Assembly (NCBI GenBank): GCA_963698645.1
Contig: CAVORP010000009.1
Location: 682,001 to 746,000 of the forward strand
Direction: 5' to 3'
Origin: Ovoidimarina sp963698645
GTDB taxonomy: Bacteria > Pseudomonadota > Alphaproteobacteria > Rhodobacterales > Rhodobacteraceae
DNA length: 64,000 nt
The notes beneath the pieces are model-generated. The model ran no database searches. It saw only the letters and a program-made list of their open reading frames with translations, and was not told the DNA's origin. The translations under genes and the position numbers were made by a program. Positions 63,552-64,000 of the stretch are shown here, in pieces. Within the stretch, counting starts at the first letter, position 1. The number at the start of each line of letters is the position of its first letter.

Positions 63552-64000
63552 TCATTCCGACCAAGCATGCGAGAGCGATTCCGCCTGCTTCAGCACAAGC
63601 TCAACAGCATCAGCTTGCTGATCAGGCGGGTACTTCCACTTCTGCAGCGAGCGTCGCACCAGAATGCGCAGCCGCGCCCGCACGCTTTCGCGCACCTGCC
63701 AGTCCACCGTGGTGCTGGCTCGCAGCTTTTCGGTGATCTCGATGGCGATCTTCTTCAGGATGTCGTCGCCCAGCTCACGCACCGCGCTTTCGTTATTGGC
63801 CAGCGCATCGTAGAAGGCGATTTCGTCCTGGCCCAGACCCAGCGCGGCTTCGCGCTCCAGCACCGCCTGGAACTCCTTGGCCATCTGGATCAGCTCCTCG
63901 ATGACCTGTGCTGTCTCGATCGCACGGTTGTGGTACTGCCGCAGGGTCTCCAGCAGGCGGTCGCCGTACTTCTTCTCCTGGACCACGTTGTTGCGCGCCC
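63552..64000 (-). CDS. hsdR: Type I restriction enzyme R subunit, C-terminal part (continues beyond window)
   Basis: 149 residues visible, open at the window edge (ARNNVVQEKKYGDRLLETLRQYHNRAIETAQVIEELIQMAKEF). This is the helical C-terminal domain (DUF3387-type) of HsdR, following the helicase motors, which lie outside. It ends in LVLKQAESLSHAWSE. It cuts DNA when modification is absent; hsdM and hsdS are not in view. Confidence 0.88.
   Translation of the reverse strand, partial: ARNNVVQEKKYGDRLLETLRQYHNRAIETAQVIEELIQMAKEFQAVLEREAALGLGQDEIAFYDALANNESAVRELGDDILKKIAIEITEKLRASTTVDWQVRESVRARLRILVRRSLQKWKYPPDQQADAVELVLKQAESLSHAWSE

Overview
The window is not one genome. It reads as three parts: (1) about 1-29,250, GC-rich, with gene content of the Rhodobacter/Roseobacter group of Alphaproteobacteria (chemotaxis operons, a cobalamin-riboswitch uptake operon, mtnP, apt, topA, dprA, tldD); (2) about 29,250-31,080, a patchwork of broken fragments, including an AT-rich piece with an acyl-CoA ligase end convergent on a chemoreceptor end, a fragment that may be deltaproteobacterial or myxobacterial, and a methyltransferase C-terminus; (3) about 31,080-64,000, GC-rich, with the gene order of Xanthomonadales-type Gammaproteobacteria (yceD-rpmF-fabH-fabD-fabG-acpP-fabF-pabB-pabC-mltG-tmk-holB-pilZ; dnaX-ebfC-recR-hinT; 4.5S RNA). 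I read it as a chimeric (probably metagenomic) assembly. Single-base indels break many genes, including the essential fabD, so most broken genes here are probably consensus errors rather than true pseudogenes.

Alphaproteobacterial part. A chemotaxis locus (cheR, cheY and a small helical protein on +; a receptor-like sensor, cheB and cheD on -) opens the window. The sensor has membrane, HAMP and two PAS-like regions but no methyl-accepting signalling domain. Next is a minus-strand cobalamin-uptake operon, riboswitch-btuC-btuD-btuF-exbB-exbD-exbD-tonB, with overlapping genes throughout. A LysR gene then diverges from a TmpA/TmpB-like pair of non-heme-iron oxygenases (phosphonate oxidation to glycine betaine, inferred). 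Two tRNA-Val genes bracket a small block with a histidine phosphatase, an FkbM methyltransferase and a GT10 glycosyltransferase. The rest is metabolism and housekeeping: GNAT, flavin reductase, mtnP, a DsbA-like protein, apt, a D-2-hydroxyacid dehydrogenase, an exported metallo-beta-lactamase-fold protein, topA, dprA, a small membrane protein, and tldD cut off at the junction.

Gammaproteobacterial part. A metX-family acyltransferase and tRNA-Leu are followed by a DUF433/DUF5615 toxin-antitoxin pair, an ankyrin-type protein, and a Cus/Czc-type metal efflux system (cysteine-rich protein, cusB, cusA, outer membrane factor). The membrane-fusion and RND genes of that system carry about fifteen small indels. 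The long minus-strand fatty-acid operon runs on into PABA synthesis, mltG, tmk, holB and pilZ. After maf, a HicBA pair and a GT39 glycosyltransferase, a moxR-DUF58-transglutaminase operon faces a hinT-recR-ebfC-dnaX operon. tRNA-Ser, the SRP RNA and the C-terminus of a type I restriction HsdR close the window. Palindromic repeats occur inside the efflux outer-membrane gene, between fabD and fabH (where one supplies the fabH stop codon), and upstream of pilZ.
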